A DNA stretch of 5,812 bases from Comamonadaceae bacterium. Lineage in GTDB: Bacteria; Pseudomonadota; Gammaproteobacteria; Burkholderiales; Burkholderiaceae. This document shows, in pieces, positions 5,767 to 5,812 of this stretch. Under the pieces are notes generated by a model that saw nothing but the letters and a program-made list of their open reading frames with translations, was not told the DNA's origin and searched no databases. The stretch spans positions 1 to 5,812 of the forward strand of contig CANNNB010000153.1 in NCBI GenBank assembly GCA_947505995.1, read 5' to 3'. The position numbers were made by a program, and so were the translations under genes. Each line of letters starts with the position of its first letter. The stretch's first letter is position 1.

Positions 5767-5812
5767 AAAATGCCGGACTAAGAGATGGGTTGATTTGAGC
5801 TTGATGCCTTTC

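Noticed and set aside
5767..5812. Possible next gene: ATG at 5804 on plus, or the tail of a convergent minus gene stopping at 5778-5780
   Set aside because: Only three plus codons or about ten minus codons are visible, with no ribosome site or recognisable sequence, so neither can be supported.

Overview
The window reads as chromosome of a Gram-negative proteobacterium. It encodes a TonB energy-transduction pair, the start of a TonB-dependent outer-membrane receptor and a lipoprotein 5'-nucleotidase. Base composition is close to balanced, and the protein style resembles Betaproteobacteria (Burkholderiales-like) with a modest GC content. That placement is recollection of family style, not a measured result. 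The window is almost fully coding: I find no RNA gene, insertion sequence, CRISPR array or gene-free stretch over 300 bases.

Layout. Everything left of about 4050 is on the minus strand, so transcription runs right to left. The first minus-strand unit is psd (phosphatidylserine decarboxylase, 4048 to 3176), whose stop overlaps the start of a 586-residue lipoprotein 5'-nucleotidase/metallophosphatase (3179 to 1419) in an ATGA junction. A 73-82 bp gap follows (the length depends on the exbD start), holding an almost perfect palindrome. The second minus-strand unit is then exbD (1336 to 923), tonB (926 to 204, again an ATGA overlap) and, 21 bp further on, the N-terminus of a TonB-dependent receptor cut by the window edge (182 to 1). 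To the right of psd, a class-III PLP aminotransferase of the glutamate-1-semialdehyde aminomutase type runs divergently on the plus strand (about 4114 to 5766). The last 46 bases hold nothing I can assign.

How the parts fit. ExbD, TonB and the receptor form a nutrient (probably iron or a chelate) uptake operon: the ExbB/ExbD motor energises TonB, which opens the receptor. ExbB is not in the window. The palindrome in front of exbD has the same outer-arm geometry as a Fur box, which would make the unit iron-regulated, but it could equally be a hairpin ending the psd-nucleotidase transcript. Psd would produce phosphatidylethanolamine at the inner membrane. The coupled lipoprotein would hydrolyse nucleotides or other phosphoesters in the periplasm or at the cell surface. 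The divergent aminotransferase carries all the catalytic landmarks of its fold, but its substrate cannot be read from sequence.

I see no clearly new system. The points most worth checking are the exbD leader, the ExbB-less exbD-tonB-receptor unit, the translationally coupled psd-nucleotidase pair, and the unknown substrate of the extended aminotransferase beside psd.
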